41,504 nt of DNA. Source: CAZLDI01 sp964558415. Lineage in GTDB: Bacteria; Chloroflexota; Dehalococcoidia; SM23-28-2; RBG-16-64-32. The position numbers and the translations under genes were made by a program. The notes under the pieces were generated by a model that searched no databases, had not been told where the DNA came from, and saw nothing but the letters and a program-made list of their open reading frames with translations. The DNA is taken from contig CAZLDI010000022.1 in assembly GCA_964558415.1 (NCBI GenBank), positions 1 to 41,504 on the forward strand, written 5' to 3'. Positions 39,833 to 41,504 of this stretch are shown here, piece after piece (position 1 is the stretch's first letter; each line of letters begins with the position of its first letter).

Positions 39833-40858
39833 ATGAATCTTGGGACGATACGCTCCATGCTGGCTGCGGCGCTTCTTCTTTCGGCCCTTGCCCTCGGCTC
39901 GAACGCCTTTGCTGCCCGGTCCGGGCCCGGAACAAGCACCGGCAGCGGGACGGTCTTCCTGCCCAATCCCGTGGCGGAACTCGGCGACCAGACGCTCACA
40001 GACCAGAAAGACGCGGACTCCGCCGCCCTTCAGCCCGCGTACCATACAGTGACTCTCACGAACCTGGACGGCAGCGGCTTCCTGTCCGGCGACTGGGCCA
40101 CGATCCGCAGCAGCACCGGGCCGCTCGCCTTCTCCACCACGAACGACTTCCAGTACGACCGCCATGACGACCGCTTCGAGCAGGTGATGGCGTACTACTG
40201 GATCACGGAGTCCCAGAAGTACATCCAGAGTCTCGGTTTCGGATCTGTCTTCGACTCCATCAACGCCCGGCCGCAGAAAGTCCGCATCAACCAGTGGGGC
40301 GTCGATAACTCGTTCGCCGAGGACAAGCGCTTCGAACTACGGTTCGGCAAGGGCGGCGTTGACGACGCGGAGGACGCCGAAGTCATCCTGCATGAGTACG
40401 GCCACGCCATCCACTTCCACCAGTCGCCCACCTTCTACACGTCGAACGAGTCCGGCGCCATCGGCGAGGGCTTCGCGGACTACTGGGCGGTGACGGTGGC
40501 GGATGTGATCTCGCCCACCGCCGACGCCCCTTGCGTCGCCGACTGGGACTCCGTGTCTTACACGAGCAGCACGCCCCATTGCTTGCGCCGCGTCGACACT
40601 GACCTGCATTACCCGGCTGACCTCGATGGCCGCGTGCACCACGACGGCCAGATCTGGTCACGATCGCTCTGGGACATCCGCGCTGCACTGGGCCATATCA
40701 AAGCCGATACGGTGATCCTTCAGGCGCAGTTCGGCTTCCCCGGAACGACGATGCCCGACCTGGCGCAGCGCACCGTGGACGCCGCACAGGCGCTCTACGG
40801 AAACGCGGAGGCGAATGCCGTCGAGGACGCCTTCCAGGCGCGCGGCATCCTGCCTTAG
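39833..40858 (+). CDS. secreted fungalysin-like (M36-type) zinc metallopeptidase
   Basis: 341 aa from ATG 39833 (AGGAGG 7 nt upstream). The signal peptide has the core MLAAALLLSALALGSNAFA and a likely cut after AFA. The catalytic motif HEYGHAIHFH starts at His187 with Glu188 and His191; the third ligand is Glu212 in GEGFADYWA. These match gluzincin peptidases near M36/M4. It is exported and probably degrades extracellular protein. It is shorter than fungal fungalysins, with little propeptide. Confidence 0.85.
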   Translation: MNLGTIRSMLAAALLLSALALGSNAFAARSGPGTSTGSGTVFLPNPVAELGDQTLTDQKDADSAALQPAYHTVTLTNLDGSGFLSGDWATIRSSTGPLAFSTTNDFQYDRHDDRFEQVMAYYWITESQKYIQSLGFGSVFDSINARPQKVRINQWGVDNSFAEDKRFELRFGKGGVDDAEDAEVILHEYGHAIHFHQSPTFYTSNESGAIGEGFADYWAVTVADVISPTADAPCVADWDSVSYTSSTPHCLRRVDTDLHYPADLDGRVHHDGQIWSRSLWDIRAALGHIKADTVILQAQFGFPGTTMPDLAQRTVDAAQALYGNAEANAVEDAFQARGILP

Positions 40859-40944
40859 GTCCGGGCGGCCACGACGCGGCTCTTGTCCCAAATCGCCCCG
40901 ATGCGCGAGGATAGGGCGAGACCAGACCTCACTTGGAGCAACCC

Positions 40945-41504
40945 ATGTCAATCCTCGTCGGCTCGCACACACGCCTCCTCGTGCAGGGCATTACCGGCAA
41001 AGAAGGCGGGTTCCAGACACGCCGCTGTATCGAGTACGGCACGAACGTAGTCGCCGGCGTCACGCCTGGTCGCGGGGGGGATACGGCAGAGGGCGTGCCG
41101 GTGTTCGACTCGGTCTCTGCCGCCGTCGCGCAGACTGGTCCCAACTGCGCGCTGATCTTCGTGCCCGCGCCGTTCGCCGCGGACGCCGTCCTGGAGGCGG
41201 CTTACGCAGAAGTCCCGGTGATCATCTGCATCACTGAAGGCGTCCCGACCATGGACATGGTGCGTGTGCGGCGCTTCATCCGGGGCTCTGGTCTGACTGT
41301 CATCGGTCCCAATTGCCCAGGCGTGATCACCCCCGGCGAGGCCCGCGTTGGGATCATGCCGGGCGACGTCTTCTCGAATGGGAACGTTGGCGTCATCTCG
41401 CGCTCGGGGACGCTCGTATACGAAGCCGTCGCCCAGCTCACAGCGCGGGGGATCGGTCAGAGCACCTGCGTCGGCGTCGGCGGCGACCCCGTGATCGGGA
41501 CCAC
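40945..41504 (+). CDS. sucD: succinyl-CoA synthetase alpha subunit (partial, runs off the window)
   Basis: The frame is open from ATG 40945 (GGAG 8 nt upstream) to the window end, 186 residues. The CoA-binding Rossmann domain shows QGITGKEGGFQTRRCIEYGT, VAGVTPGRGG, VPVFDSV, FVPAPFAADAVLEA, CITEGVP, GPNCPGVITPGE and GVISRSGTL. The phosphohistidine loop lies beyond the window. The alpha subunit is normally encoded right after sucC, but the upstream gene here is a peptidase, so the beta subunit must be elsewhere or downstream. Confidence 0.93.
   Translation, partial: MSILVGSHTRLLVQGITGKEGGFQTRRCIEYGTNVVAGVTPGRGGDTAEGVPVFDSVSAAVAQTGPNCALIFVPAPFAADAVLEAAYAEVPVIICITEGVPTMDMVRVRRFIRGSGLTVIGPNCPGVITPGEARVGIMPGDVFSNGNVGVISRSGTLVYEAVAQLTARGIGQSTCVGVGGDPVIGT

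Overview
The window is high-GC, gene-dense bacterial chromosome. The gene content points to Chloroflexota, probably a Dehalococcoidia-like lineage: a tandem CaiB-type CoA-transferase, an NrtR-type Nudix regulator, a short one-repeat EF-Ts, a four-cluster ferredoxin, and several signal-anchor proteins with Pro/Thr-rich stalks. This placement is an inference from gene style; no 16S gene is present.

Layout. (1) 1-4.2 kb, plus strand: a membrane-anchored repeat protein and a fused family III CoA-transferase. (2) 4.2-4.9 kb: a decayed second copy of the ispG 3' end, then a RelB/RelE-type pair whose toxin carries a 1-nt frameshift. (3) 4.99-16.8 kb, minus strand: the classical translation/isoprenoid cluster, in transcription order rpsB-tsf-[about 3 kb island]-pyrH-frr-uppS-cdsA-dxr-[four-helix-bundle cassette]-rseP-ispG. 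The island between tsf and pyrH holds small unknown proteins, a duplicated signal-anchor gene, a LexA-box-like palindrome, a winged-helix protein and a candidate structured RNA ending in a UUCG terminator. (4) 16.8-22 kb: palindromic repeats, a Zn-ribbon protein, dtd, a GIY-YIG gene between two copies of a 120-bp repeat, an AlkD-like glycosylase, nadC and a Nif3-family gene. (5) 22-26.3 kb: a histidine kinase, a NarL-type regulator and a two-gene ABC exporter. Two related 200-nt leader elements lie in the gaps upstream of the ABC genes and of the Nif3 gene. (6) 26.4-34.5 kb: a Cu/Zn SOD-like protein, nadB, a membrane protein, nadA, a lipoprotein, nrtR, miaB and a patatin. (7) 34.7-41.5 kb: a gamma-glutamyltranspeptidase-like enzyme, a DedA/VTT protein, tRNA-Ser(GCU), DUF1697 and YdeI-like genes, a ferredoxin, two divergent secreted metalloprotease-type proteins, and the start of sucD.

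How the genes fit together. NAD synthesis is represented by nadA, nadB and nadC plus the regulator NrtR. A palindrome consistent with an NrtR operator sits on the nadA promoter. Isoprenoid and lipid synthesis (dxr, ispG, uppS, cdsA) is linked to translation genes (rpsB, tsf, frr, pyrH). The sensor kinase and response regulator probably control the neighbouring ABC exporter.

Two themes stand out. First, several accessory genes are flanked by duplicated or inverted pieces of neighbouring DNA: the ispG tail around the toxin-antitoxin pair, the nadB head around a membrane gene, TGACAG repeats around the four-helix bundle, and a 120-bp repeat around the GIY-YIG gene. Second, there are at least three candidate RNA or leader elements that match no family I recognise. 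Many promoters show a TATACT or TACAAT -10 box only a few bases upstream of the start codon, suggesting leaderless or very short leaders.
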